From: Tritrichomonas musculus | Lineage: Eukaryota > Parabasalia > Tritrichomonadida > Tritrichomonadidae | Assembly (NCBI GenBank): GCA_039105265.1 | Contig: JAPFFF010000008.1 | Span: 620,001-684,000 of the forward strand | DNA length: 64,000 bases | Reading direction: 5' to 3' | Shown: piece after piece, positions 46,535 to 57,200 of the stretch | Layout: the number at the start of each line of letters is the position of its first letter | How positions within the stretch are numbered: the stretch's first letter is position 1 | Made by a program: the position numbers and the translations under genes | The notes under the pieces: model-generated | Told to the model about the DNA's origin: nothing | Databases searched by the model: none | Seen by the model: the letters and a program-made list of their open reading frames with translations, nothing else

Positions 46535-47524
46535 TTAAATAATGGAATTACCAACTTCTTCATTTTTTAATTCAATAAGACTAGGAAATTCTTTAAAAAA
46601 AGGATGATTTAATGCTTCTTTGGCTGATATTCTTTTTGATGGATCAACTTCGAGCATTTTATATAACAAATTCCCCAAGCTTCTTGAAAATTTCTTTCCA
46701 AAGCTGAGCTTTTTAGTTGTAATTTTCTCTTTGATAGCATTAATATCATCATCTTTTGAAATTTTAAAAGGGAGCACATAACGTGAAAAAGAATAAATCA
46801 TTACACCAAGCGACCAAATATCAGCTGCCATGTCATGATCTTGAATTTTTAAAATTTCTGGTGCCATATATTGTAATGTTCCACATAAGCATTTAATTTT
46901 TTCATTTTCTCTTAATTGAACTGAAAATTCAAAGTCTGTCAAAATAATATCTAATGGATCTTGATTTCTTACTAAAAAATTTTCTGGTTTAATATCATGG
47001 TGTACTATTCTTTTATCATGAATGTTTTCCAATATTAACAAAATTTTGTAAAATATTTGAGGTTTAATTTCTGGTTTATGCAATTTGATTACATTTTTAT
47101 AAAAAAAAGACTGAAGATTAGGACAATTGTAATATGGCATGATTGTAATCATAAATGTTTTTTGATGTTCTTTTATTTCTCCATTTTCTATATCTTTCTT
47201 GACATTAATTTCTTTTATGATATTATGCGTATGATTCAAAATAAAATAATTATCTTTTAACTGATCTAAAACTTGCATTTCACAATAAATATTTGATATA
47301 TCATTGAATGTTTCATATTCCCTTATTTTGATAAAATATTCTTTTCCACTTTTTGGATTGAAAGCTTTATATGTTTGATTTCTGGTTTGATAATTGAGTG
47401 ATGATTTTATTTCAAATTCACCTATTGTATCTTTTGGCAAAAATATAGGCTGATATAAATTCCTCATCATTTTATGAACTAGATGGTGTTGGAAAATTTT
47501 TGAGAGGGCAGAAATTAATTTCAT
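46535..47524 (-). CDS. Serine/threonine protein kinase, CAMK-like, with altered motifs
   Basis: 329 residues, a lone kinase domain. Lys66 (YFIKI) and Glu82 are in the expected N-lobe places. The catalytic loop is HHDIKPEN (175-182), the metal motif is DFE (197-199), then GTLQYMAPE (215-223) and DIWSLGVMIYSF, ending DPSKRISAKEALNHPFF. The fold and C-lobe match CAMK-type kinases. Departures: no recognisable GxGxxG loop, HRD is HHD, and DFG is DFE. Catalytic Asp177 and metal-binding Asp197 are kept, so activity is possible but may be weak or regulated differently. The actual start could be one of the Met residues at 19 or 20. Confidence 0.85.
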   Translation of the reverse strand: MKLISALSKIFQHHLVHKMMRNLYQPIFLPKDTIGEFEIKSSLNYQTRNQTYKAFNPKSGKEYFIKIREYETFNDISNIYCEMQVLDQLKDNYFILNHTHNIIKEINVKKDIENGEIKEHQKTFMITIMPYYNCPNLQSFFYKNVIKLHKPEIKPQIFYKILLILENIHDKRIVHHDIKPENFLVRNQDPLDIILTDFEFSVQLRENEKIKCLCGTLQYMAPEILKIQDHDMAADIWSLGVMIYSFSRYVLPFKISKDDDINAIKEKITTKKLSFGKKFSRSLGNLLYKMLEVDPSKRISAKEALNHPFFKEFPSLIELKNEEVGNSII

Positions 47525-48109
47525 AGATATTTTAAAATTGAGAGAAGCTGTTGTTTATTCAATTATTTACAAGAGAAATATTATTTCCCCAATCATCTGA
47601 AATCATTAAAAACTATAAGAGGAACTGAATTAGCATATAAAACTTTTTGTAAGGATATTCAAATAATTGAAAGAATTTGAATGCTTTTATAAAAAGTCTC
47701 ATTTGCTTATTCAGTACCCTATAAGAGGCTTTTGGGATCTATCTAAGCTTAAGTTTGATTCTTTAACATACTTTTCTCATAAAAACTAATATATAATTAA
47801 ATTAAACAAGTCTGGTACTTTATAAAAAAAAATAAATCTAAATAATCAGCAAAACGAAAAATTTTCTGAATACTCTCATTCTTTCTGAATTTTTTTCTGA
47901 ATACTTTCAGAAAATTTAATAGACATTAAAATCTTCAGAAAAAATTGTGAAAATTTTAGAATTTTACAAATTCCACGTAGCACTTTTTGAGAGCTCGGCT
48001 CTCAAAAAGTGAGGAGCGGAATTTGTAAATCTCTGAATTGCTTTCACTTTTTGAGTTTTTCTCCCTCAAAAAGTGAACCATTCAAGAGATTTTAGAATTC
48101 TTTCCTTAT
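47525..48109. other. Shared upstream region of divergent kinase and PARG genes
   Basis: The 5' spacer for two divergent genes. Its right part holds the double hairpin described separately; the rest is AT-rich with no gene. Confidence 0.4.
47966..48075. repeat. Double perfect hairpin upstream of the PARG-like gene
   Basis: CACTTTTTGAGAGC (47981-47994), a 3-base loop TCG and GCTCTCAAAAAGTG (47998-48011) form a perfect 14-bp stem. An outer 9-bp stem ACAAATTCC (47966-47974) / GGAATTTGT (48018-48026) encloses it. A second hairpin follows: CACTTTTTGAG (48045-48055) and CTCAAAAAGTG (48065-48075). A diverged copy of the whole block lies at 50588-50687. The ATG is 35 bases downstream. Confidence 0.85.
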
Positions 48110-48970
48110 ATGAGTTTTCAGATTCGCAACTTTAGCGAAAACGAAATAAATTGCCTTGACATTCCAACAAAAGAATGTTTTACTGCTTGCCAACAAGGGC
48201 AATATTTTAACGAAAAAAAAGAAAAGGTTGCAATTTCTGGTATTAAAAACTGTTTAGAAAAAACCAAGTTTTACAGTGACAAATATGTATTTCAAGTTCC
48301 TCCTCTTAAAAAAAAGGAAAAAGGCAACATTGAAATCAGAAATGAGTCAACACTTAGAGCCGCGTATCGAATGAAAATTTTGGAAAATAAAGAAAATGTT
48401 TGCGCCCTTAGCTTTGCAAATGCTTTTAAGCCAGGTGGAGGTATTCTTTATGGTTCATGTGCACAAGAAGAGACTTTATGCCGCTCATCTGCTTTATATT
48501 ATTCTTTGATTCAAGAAAAGCCTTCTCAATTTTACGTTTATCATAACAAAAACGCAGATACACTTGGTAATGCAGCTTCTGATTGCATGATTTATACGCC
48601 TGACTGTCCAACTTGGATAGTTGATAATAAGAAATTAGAAAAACCTTTTCTAACATCTTATATTACTTCAGCCGCAGTCAATAACACTTCTGACAGAAGC
48701 CAAAATGTAATTAACGAAATCTATGAAAAAAGAATTGGGAAGATTATTGATTGCGCAATTGAAAATGGCGTTAAAAACCTCGTTTTGGGGGCATATGGAT
48801 GTGGCGAATTTTGTAATGATCCATATGAAATTGCACTGTTATTTGAGAATTGCTTAGTCGGAGATGAAAAAAGATATTATTTTGAATCTATTTCTTTTTC
48901 TATTCTTGGATCCAATACTGATAACATTGATGCGTTTTCTGATGCATTTGATCTTCCAATAACTCCTTAA
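48110..48970 (+). CDS. Bacterial-type poly(ADP-ribose) glycohydrolase (DUF2263/TIGR02452 family)
   Basis: 286 residues. The PARG signature is intact: FANAFKPGGGILYGSCAQEE (102-121), with the GGG loop and the catalytic Glu pair after Gln119. ITSAAVNN (185-192) and LVLGAYGCGEFCNDP (224-238) complete the macrodomain-like ADP-ribose pocket. Enzymes of this kind remove ADP-ribose chains from proteins. The short, single-domain form is the bacterial and fungal type rather than the long animal PARG, so lateral acquisition is plausible. It has no targeting signal. The gene lies downstream of a double hairpin. Confidence 0.88.
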   Translation: MSFQIRNFSENEINCLDIPTKECFTACQQGQYFNEKKEKVAISGIKNCLEKTKFYSDKYVFQVPPLKKKEKGNIEIRNESTLRAAYRMKILENKENVCALSFANAFKPGGGILYGSCAQEETLCRSSALYYSLIQEKPSQFYVYHNKNADTLGNAASDCMIYTPDCPTWIVDNKKLEKPFLTSYITSAAVNNTSDRSQNVINEIYEKRIGKIIDCAIENGVKNLVLGAYGCGEFCNDPYEIALLFENCLVGDEKRYYFESISFSILGSNTDNIDAFSDAFDLPITP

Positions 48971-50218
48971 AATATCATATTTATTAATATATTGCAAACT
49001 GCTAATGATAACGAATAAACTAAAATGTATCTCAAAAAAAAAATGTTTTTATTTTCTCAAAGTTTAAAATAGCTATGATAAGAAATAATTATTTTATCAT
49101 TGACTTGAATAAAGCAACTTTTTAGACAAATGAAAGTTTTAAAAATTTAATAATTTCATATTGTTTGACTTAGAATATTTAATTAGACTTTTATTCACCA
49201 ATCAGTTTCTAATCTATCAATTCATATAATATCATAGATCAGTAATTGATAAAAATCATGACTAGCTTTTGATTTTAAATTTTAACCAAATTATCATATT
49301 TTTGATATACTCAAAAATATTTAAACGTTTTATATTTGTGAACATATTGTTATCAAGAATTGAATATAAAACTGAGTTATTTTTGTGAACACTTTCCTTT
49401 TCAACATGTAAATTTTCACAAATTTCAAAATTTATCAAAAATGATCCGAAAAGGTCATATATTGCTTGGATTATTAAATTTAAATCATACTTTTCTATTT
49501 TTATATTCATGAATAACATTTTTATTTCTTTACTTCTAAGAAGACATATTCATATTGCCTGTTAAAATGAAATGTTTCTTTTCCAGATTTGTCATTATTA
49601 ATTTTCACATCAAAAAATTGTATTAAATTGGATTTGATATATTTTAAGTGCTTCTTCAATAAATATTATATTCACATTATTTATATATTTGAGGATAACA
49701 TCAATAAATGAACTCAGATAGACATATTCGCTATACAAATTAATTCCGAAATTTTATACGGACATTGAAAATCAAAATTGCGATTTTTCTCAAAAAAGTT
49801 AATATAAACAATTATAATTTTTCTATTATTCATTATACAATATTAAATGTAGAAGCTATATATATGATTTAATTTGGAAATGATAATTGAGATAATCTGA
49901 TATTTCAATTTTATTTTTTCATCTTCAGCTATAGAAAAAATTCTAAAATTCCAATTTTTTGGTTGGAATTCTATAACTAAAATTCCAATTTGAATATCGG
50001 TATGTTTGCATTTTTTATAAGAGAAATGATGAAATTTCAAACTATGATTGCTTACCAGTCACAAATTCATATTTAACATTCTTTCGTCTCTTAAATGTTC
50101 AATAATCTTACTTTCCTGATTATAGAAAAGTTTAATTACAATTAATAGTAAATCTAAAAATAAGATTTATAGCTCTATACTCTTGATGTAAAATAAAATT
50201 TTTAAATAATTATTCTTC

Positions 50219-50249
<31 letters not shown>

Positions 50250-50587
50250 AATAGTTAATGAATAGCCATTAATTACTAGTCATGATACTTTTAATGAATT
50301 ACATGCCATGAGACTGTTAATCTAAATGAATTGTAATTAATTGCAATTCATTAACTATTCCCTTTGATTTTTTCCCCTTACTTTTTTATGATATTATTTC
50401 TCTTTTAATTTATATAAAAATGTCCTTTCTTTGATTCATGATATTTAAAATTAATAATATTACAATTAAAAATCAAATTGAATTTTTAAAAGGCAATAAA
50501 GGGAAAACATGCCAATTATAACCTTTTTTTCATAACCAATACAGTTTATTTATTTTCAAAATAAACAATCTTACAAAATCTATAAAT
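48971..50587. other. 1.6-kb gene-free region
   Basis: AT-rich. An 85-codon minus-strand frame at 49262-49519 and a 65-codon one at 49843-50040 carry no recognised motif and are probably chance or remnants. An A run of more than 20 bases ends at about 50242, just before a small foldback repeat. Confidence 0.4.
50251..50359. repeat. Small foldback repeat (26-base arms)
   Basis: Left arm ATAGTTAATGAATAGCCATT plus AATTAC (50251-50276) pairs with the right arm ending CATTAACTAT (50334-50359), with two mismatches. The loop is about 57 bases. It stands next to a poly-A run and may be a miniature element. Confidence 0.6.
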
Positions 50588-50687
50588 CACTTTTTGAGAG
50601 TAGTTATATAAAAGTGAGAAATAGAATTCGTAAATCTCTGAATTGAATACACTTTTTTTTTTAATTCCTCTCCCAAAAAGTGTTCAT
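50588..50687. repeat. Diverged copy of the double-hairpin block
   Basis: Same order as 47980-48075: CACTTTTTGAGAG, then GAATTCGTAAATCTCTGAATT (as GAATTCGTAAATCTCTGAAT), then a T-rich CACTTTTTT and CCCAAAAAGTG. Here the stems are no longer perfect. It lies downstream of the transporter gene's 3' end. Confidence 0.65.
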
Positions 50688-50909
50688 TCAATGAAATTTA
50701 TTAACTTTTACTTCATTCAAAAAGTTAAACTCAATCATTCAAAATTTTTGAATCAGAAAAACCATTTTCAAAAAGTTAGACTCAATATTTCAAAAAAATG
50801 AAAAAATGCCAAAAATAAAAAATAAAACAAAAAAACATTTGTAGAATATAATTATTAATTAAGATTTAAATATTTAATTCTAGAAATTAAAATAATTTTA
50901 AATACTAAA

Positions 50910-52166
50910 TTAAAGTGAAGTTGGTTTGCTATCTGAATCTTCATCTTGTTGATCTGAAACTGCATCTTCAGAAACATCAGCTTTAGGTTCTTTGACAACA
51001 AATATACCAAAGAGAACACTAAGAACACAAATAACAAAGAAGAAAAGCATTGCACCGAACATTTTCAGTGATTTCTTCATTTCTGGGAAGACCATAACGA
51101 TGATGAATGCAAATATCCAGTTAGAAATAACGCAGACTGTGTTTGCTGCTGGACGAACGTCTGCTTCGAATAATTCTGAAACAATGAACCAAGGGATAGG
51201 ACCGAGACCAAGACCAAATCCAAGTTGATAAAGGAAGATACAGATTAATGGAAGAACTGTTGACCAGCCGAATTGTTCATTCAGGGCCATGATGAGACAA
51301 CCAGCTGCACAAATTCCTGATGATAAAAGCCATACAACTTTACGACCTAATTTATCCATCAAGAGAGAACCGATGAAAACTGCGATTAATTGTGAAACAA
51401 TTGAAATACCTGATTGATAGTTTGGATCTAAATTCAAACCTGCAGCTGCAAAAATATCAGTTAAGTTTGTTAAAATACCATTAATACCACAGAATTGTTG
51501 CATAAACATCATAACAACACCAATCATTAAATTTTTGAAATATTTCATTTGGAAAACAGAAACTTTGGGACCTCCTTCTTCCATACCAACTCCTGCATCT
51601 GGTGATTCTGGAATGAACCATTGCAATACTGCTTGCAGAACACTTGCAGCTGCACCAAAATAATTGTATCCCATATAATCAATGAATGGACCAAGAAATG
51701 ACCATAAAGCTTGTCCAATAACGATTCCAATTTGGTTCAATGAACCAAAGAAACCAGATGTTCCTTCAGGTGCAAGTTCGACAAGGTACATAGCACAAAT
51801 TGAGCTATAAGAACCAATGGTTATACCACATAATGCACGGCCTACCCAACCACCATAAATGCTAACTTTTGTTAAACAGTTTAATAACCATGAAGCACAA
51901 CCAAAACATGAGATAACGAACATTGTATTTCTTCTTTTACCTTGAAATTTATTCAAAAGGAACTTGGTGCAGAATGGACCAAGAGCTGCTGCCAAGAAAG
52001 CAATTGATCCATAAAATGTCCATTGGAAATCTGTGTCTTTTAAATGGTGTAATGTACGAATATCTTGACCGGTTGGTGAAGTGTAAATACCGACATTACC
52101 GTTAATCATTGATCCAAGCATGATAACGAAAGCGTGCCATAAAGCAATTGAGCAAATTCCAGCCAT
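50910..52166 (-). CDS. Major facilitator superfamily sugar transporter
   Basis: 418 residues of alternating hydrophobic helices, somewhat short for the sugar porter family (usually 450-550) but with its landmarks: GRALCGITIGSYSSICAMYL and VELAPEGTSG in the N half, PESP before the central loop, QQFCGINGI (QQxxGxN sugar-binding motif) in TM7, and DKLGRK (D-x-x-G-R-K/R) between TM8 and TM9. GPIPWFIVSELF matches the TM10 signature. The C-terminus is an acidic, Ser-rich cytosolic tail. It probably takes up glucose or a related hexose at the plasma membrane. TCATT initiator-like motifs lie within 30 bases upstream of the ATG at 52166, and CAGAAAAAGTTT lies about 90 bases upstream. Confidence 0.92.
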   Translation of the reverse strand: MAGICSIALWHAFVIMLGSMINGNVGIYTSPTGQDIRTLHHLKDTDFQWTFYGSIAFLAAALGPFCTKFLLNKFQGKRRNTMFVISCFGCASWLLNCLTKVSIYGGWVGRALCGITIGSYSSICAMYLVELAPEGTSGFFGSLNQIGIVIGQALWSFLGPFIDYMGYNYFGAAASVLQAVLQWFIPESPDAGVGMEEGGPKVSVFQMKYFKNLMIGVVMMFMQQFCGINGILTNLTDIFAAAGLNLDPNYQSGISIVSQLIAVFIGSLLMDKLGRKVVWLLSSGICAAGCLIMALNEQFGWSTVLPLICIFLYQLGFGLGLGPIPWFIVSELFEADVRPAANTVCVISNWIFAFIIVMVFPEMKKSLKMFGAMLFFFVICVLSVLFGIFVVKEPKADVSEDAVSDQQDEDSDSKPTSL

Positions 52167-52712
52167 TGCAATTTAAAATAATGAAGAATGATTTTTCATT
52201 ATTATTTGTTTTTTAAAATCCTATTCAAAATTGAATAAAGAACAATACGTGCGCTAAACTTTTTCTGATCTTATCTCAAAGATTGCACCCACTGAAGAAA
52301 ATTGATAACAAAAATGTCCACATTATTTTTCATTTAATTTTTAATACATTCATCTTATATTTTAATTAATATTTATGATTCAAGAGTTTTTCTTCCATTT
52401 ATTTTTTTGATTTCTATTTCAAAAAGTTCCATTCCAAAAAATGTTGAATTCAATTTTTTAAATTTATGTTGAATTTTTTTTTCTGTTCTAGTTTTCAGGA
52501 TATCAAACAAGAGTGTTCCTCTTTTTCTTATGAATAATTGTATTTTTTTGGAAAATCTGTTTTTTCTTGATTATGAAAACTCCTGAATTTATAGGATACT
52601 TATCATTCATCTTTATGTTTGATTTGTATTTATTCATTCTTTAGAAGATGTAGTAATGATTTGATTCATCTTCTAAAGAAAAAAGGTTAAATCAAGCGTA
52701 ATTTTTTCTCTA
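52167..52712. other. Intergenic upstream of the transporter
   Basis: AT-rich spacer holding the transporter's upstream region. AACTTTTTCTG/CAAAAAGTT-type words occur near 52258 and 52422. No gene seen. Confidence 0.4.
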
Positions 52713-53160
52713 TTGGATGCTTTTCTACGATTTGTTGTCAAGAATTGCATATCTCTAAAAGAATTATTACTTCCCTCTTCTTTAAAGAGGAGCAAAAGCA
52801 ATGCTTTAATAAGATGCAAATCATTTGTTAATATTCCATTTCTAGCATCAATAACTAAAATTGAAGGCCGATACTTTGAAGGATGCTCATCATTATGGCA
52901 GGTAACGCATAAATGTTCTTCATTAACACAAGTTACAATTCGATCAAATTGGATTGAATTTGGTGGAATAATTTATACCAATTCTTTCTTCTGTAGTTTT
53001 AATTAAATCCAATGCTTTCATGTCATGAACTTCACTTAACAATGTTATCATTCTGAATTCATTTAATAATTGCTTTTATTCGTCAAATATAGCCATTCCA
53101 TGTTCATTTAGTTCAATTAGAGAATGCGATTTCATTATAAGATGAATTACATTTCTAATA
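52713..53160 (+). pseudogene. BspA-like leucine-rich repeat fragment
   Basis: A frame without ATG reads CISLKELLLPSSLKRSKS..., IPFLASITKIEGRYFEGCSS, LTQVTI before stopping at 53006. Traces of the same repeat continue in other frames (NSFNNCFYSSNIAIP) to about 53160. No start, no end and several shifts: a dead fragment. Confidence 0.7.
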
Positions 53161-53292
53161 AAACGAATACAATGATAGGGAAGTTAAATTATTGATTTTT
53201 CATCCCATCATTTTGACCATTTGGAATATTTTTGAACTTTAAATGCTTGCTAATCTTTGATTAAGAGAGGAAAAAATGAATTTTTGAAATGA

Positions 53293-53763
53293 AATAATTT
53301 AAAAGGAGTCTTTGCTAAACTTGTTAATGAATGCGAAAATAGAGATCCACATACGTGTCCCGTAATCATTTCTTCAACAAACTTCGATTTTAATAGCTTC
53401 TATTTGATTGATCAAACCGACAATATTTGCACTTATGCACGAGAAAAGTCTTGGTTCCAAGTTGAATTGACTCGTGGAACAGCAATTCTTAACAGATTTA
53501 GACTCAAAAGATCTAATCCTTTCAAAATGAGGAATTATAAAATTATTTGCACAGATGATTTGAATAAACCTGAATCAGACTGGAAAACATTAATCGAAAT
53601 TAACGAGAAAACTGAAAATGAACACAAAGTTCTCGATATTTATGAATTTGCTCATCCAAGTCCGCCAGTTCGATTTATTAAGCTCATTGCAACAGGACCA
53701 TATTGGAATAATGATTTGCGACTTAGATTTTATCATTTTGATTTATTTGGTACTTATTTCTAA
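53293..53763 (+). pseudogene. Fragment with an F5/8 type C domain
   Basis: The frame opens after a stop at 53290-53292 with no ATG and covers only the C-terminal domain: GVFAKLVNECENRDPHTCPV, then WFQVELTRG, LNRFRLKR, RFIKLIATG and a final FYHFDLFGTYF. It is the same domain as residues 375-526 of the gene at 16788, but the BTB and coiled-coil parts are missing. The domain itself is intact, so the truncation may be recent. Expression is unlikely without a start. Confidence 0.75.
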
Positions 53764-54260
53764 GGTTTGTAAATTATAATCTCTGAGTTGGAATTTCTTT
53801 AATAGCAATAATAAATGATACTTATGTATATTTTCAACTATAATTGAATCTATTTTTTTCATATTGATTAAACAAGATTATATATTTTAATTTAACAATA
53901 TTGAATTAATGATTTTAATGCCGAATTTCATTTGAACTCTAGAGTTCAAAATTTTATGATGATCAAGGTAAAAAATAATGCAAATATTCAAAAAACTTGA
54001 AATCATGCTTTTTCATTATTTTGATTTTTTTCTCAATATTTAGATGATTTTCATTAAAGATTTTAGTTCATTAATTATTTTTTTCCAATATGAAGCATAT
54101 AATATATATTTTATATATATTTTTAAATATATATGAAATTTATTGAGATAATTATATATTAATTTTATTTTTTTTTTTTTATTCAATTAAACAAAGTTTC
54201 GCGTGTAAAAAATAAATCATTCAATATTTGAAATAAATTCTTAGAAACCGTAAGTTTACA
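53764..54260. other. Intergenic, no gene seen
   Basis: AT-rich spacer before the kinase gene, with TATATATTTTATATATATTT-like sequence near 54100. A TCATT word lies about 40 bases before the ATG. Confidence 0.4.
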
Positions 54261-57200
54261 ATGGATAAGATCCAAGAGTTTGATTTAAATCGCTTTAAAA
54301 TTATAAAAACAATTGGAAAAGGGCAATTTGGCGTTGTTTCATTAATATTCAATGACAAAACAAACCAATATTATGCAGCTAAGGAAGAATTAAGTAATGG
54401 TAATGACAAAAATACATTAGAAATTGAAATGAGAACATACTCAAGAGTGAAAAATCCATCTATTTTAGAATTTATAGGTTATAGTCCTCGAAATTTTAAT
54501 TTTGAAGCCAATCTTGTTTTAATAACAAATTACATGGAAAATGGTTCACTTGAAAAAATGACAGATAAAGCTCGACATTCACTAGCGCCGCATAGATACA
54601 CAAGTACATCCAGATATATAATTTTATTAGGTGTTGCTCTTGGAATGAAGTATCTTCATTCACGTGGCATAATTCATCGAGATTTGAAGCCAGCAAACAT
54701 TCTACTTGATTCCAATTTTTATCCAAAAATTTGTGATTTTGGCTGTTCAAAAATATCAGACAAAGAATTAGCAAGAATTTTGATGAATTCAGAAATTGGA
54801 ACACCTTTGTATATGGCTCCTGAAATTTGTTCAGGAAAAGGCAATTATAATTATAAAGTTGATGTTTATGCTTTTTCATTTGTTGCTTATGAATTGATTA
54901 CAGGAATTTTACCATTTAATGGTAAAATTAAGTCTTCATTTAAATTGATAGAAGATGTTTCAAATGGAGTTCGTCCTGATTTATCAATGATTAATGATGT
55001 TGATATAAAAAGTTTCTTAGAAAAATGTTGGTCATCAAATCCACTAGAAAGACCATCTTTTCTTCAAATTGTTGCTGAAATAATGCAAGATAAATTCAAA
55101 AATTATTTTGATGTTAATGAAAACGAAGTAGAAGATTATCTTGATTTGTTTGATGACGATCTGAAAAGTTCAAATTCAAAGGATGCCTTAGAAATTAAAA
55201 AAATGGCAGATGAAGGTGATTTATATTCAATATTTCAATATTCATATATGCTTTATTATGGTAATGGAACTGAAATAAACAGAAAAGAATATGTTAAATA
55301 TTTAAAAATGGCAGCAGATAAAGGAGATGTTTATTCAATGTATCAATATGGAATTGTATTAATTAATGGTGATTATATTCCAATTGATTTATACGAAGCA
55401 GCTCGTTATATTAAAAAAGCAGCTGATTTAGGAAATGCCGAAGCAATGTTCAAATATTCAGCAATGCTCTTTAATGCTAAAGGAATGCCTAAAAATGAAA
55501 AAGAATCTTACAAATATTTAAAGATGTCCGCAGAAAACGGAAATATTGAAGCAATGAATATATATTCAGTTAAAGTGGGTAGAGGAATCGGATATCCACA
55601 AAATAAAAACGAAAGAAATAAATATATGAAACTTGCAGCTGATAAAGGAAATCTTGAATCTATGTTCTTTTTTGGTGAAATTTTATTAAAGGGTGATGGA
55701 ATTGAGATGAATAAAAAAGAGGCTGTAAGATATTTTAAAATGAGTGCAGATCGAGGTTTTCTAAGTTCAATGTATAAATATGGTAAAATGTTACTTAATG
55801 GAGATGGAATAAAAGCAGATTTAAAAGAAGGGAAACGATATTTACAACTTTATCAAAATAATGGATGTAAAGATATAAATAGTGAATTTAAATTAATTGA
55901 GTTTTTTGAAAATGGATGTAAAAATAAGACCTATGATGAAATTAATCAATTTATTAATAGCTTGGGTGGAAATATAGATTCATTAATACTGAATTTGGCA
56001 GAATTAATAACTAATAATATAATTGATTTCGAAACATCTATAAAAATTTTGAAATTTTCTGCTGATTCTGGAAATGTTAACTCAATGCTAAGTTATGCAT
56101 TTTATTTATTAAGATTAGAAGAAAACATGAGTGGGAATCAATTCATGGAAAATTTGTTCTTCAAAATAAAGAATGAATTGCCAAATATATCAACTTGTAT
56201 TGAACCTGCTCCAGGAAATCACAAAGCAAAAAAAGAAGCTGCTAAATATTTAAAAATGGCAGCAGATAAAAATGATGTTAATGGATTACATTTTTATGGA
56301 TTACTATTATTTAAAGGAATTGGAATGGAACAGAATTTTGTTGAAGCATCTAAATATTTTAAAAAAGCTGGTGATTTAGGTGATGCTTTTTGTATGTTTA
56401 TGTATAGTATTCTGGAATTAAATGATTTTGGTTTTCAAAAAAGCAAAAAAGAAGGGCTTAAATATCTGAAAATGGCAGCAGATAATGGTTATGTTAGAGC
56501 AATGATTGAATATTCACAAATTATGATTGATCAAAATATATGTTCTCTTAATGTAGATGAAAGTTTGAAATATTTGAAGATGGCAGCTGAAAATGGAAAT
56601 ACAGAAGCATGTCTTAAATTAGGCCGAATGTATTATCAAGGTGATTTAGTGTCAATTAATAAAAAAGAATCGATTAAATACATAAAAATGGGTGCCAATT
56701 TAGGAAATTCTGAAGCAATTCGATTATATGGCAACTTTTTACTAGATGGTATTGGAATTGAACAAAACAAAGAAGAAGGTATTAGTTATATTAAAAAAGC
56801 AGCTGATAATGGAGATGTTGTTGCAATGCTCGATTATGGAAACTTATTATATGATGAAAATTATAATAATATGATAAGTTTCAAAGAAGCATCTAAATTT
56901 TTGAAGCAAGCAGCCGAACTTGGAAATCCTTTTGGAATGATTGGATATGCTGATACACTATTAAAAGAAGAAGAATCTGAAAATAATGAACAAGTTGCAT
57001 TGGGATATTATAAAAAAGCTGCAGAATTAGGAAATTCAGTTGGAATGGTAAAATATGGCGATTTATTGATGCAAACGAATCAAAATCAAACTGATCAAAT
57101 GGAATCTGTTAAATATTACAAACTTGCAGCTGATAAAGATGATACATATGGAATGTTAAGATATTCTGATGAATTATTCAATGGAATATTAATTCAAGCC

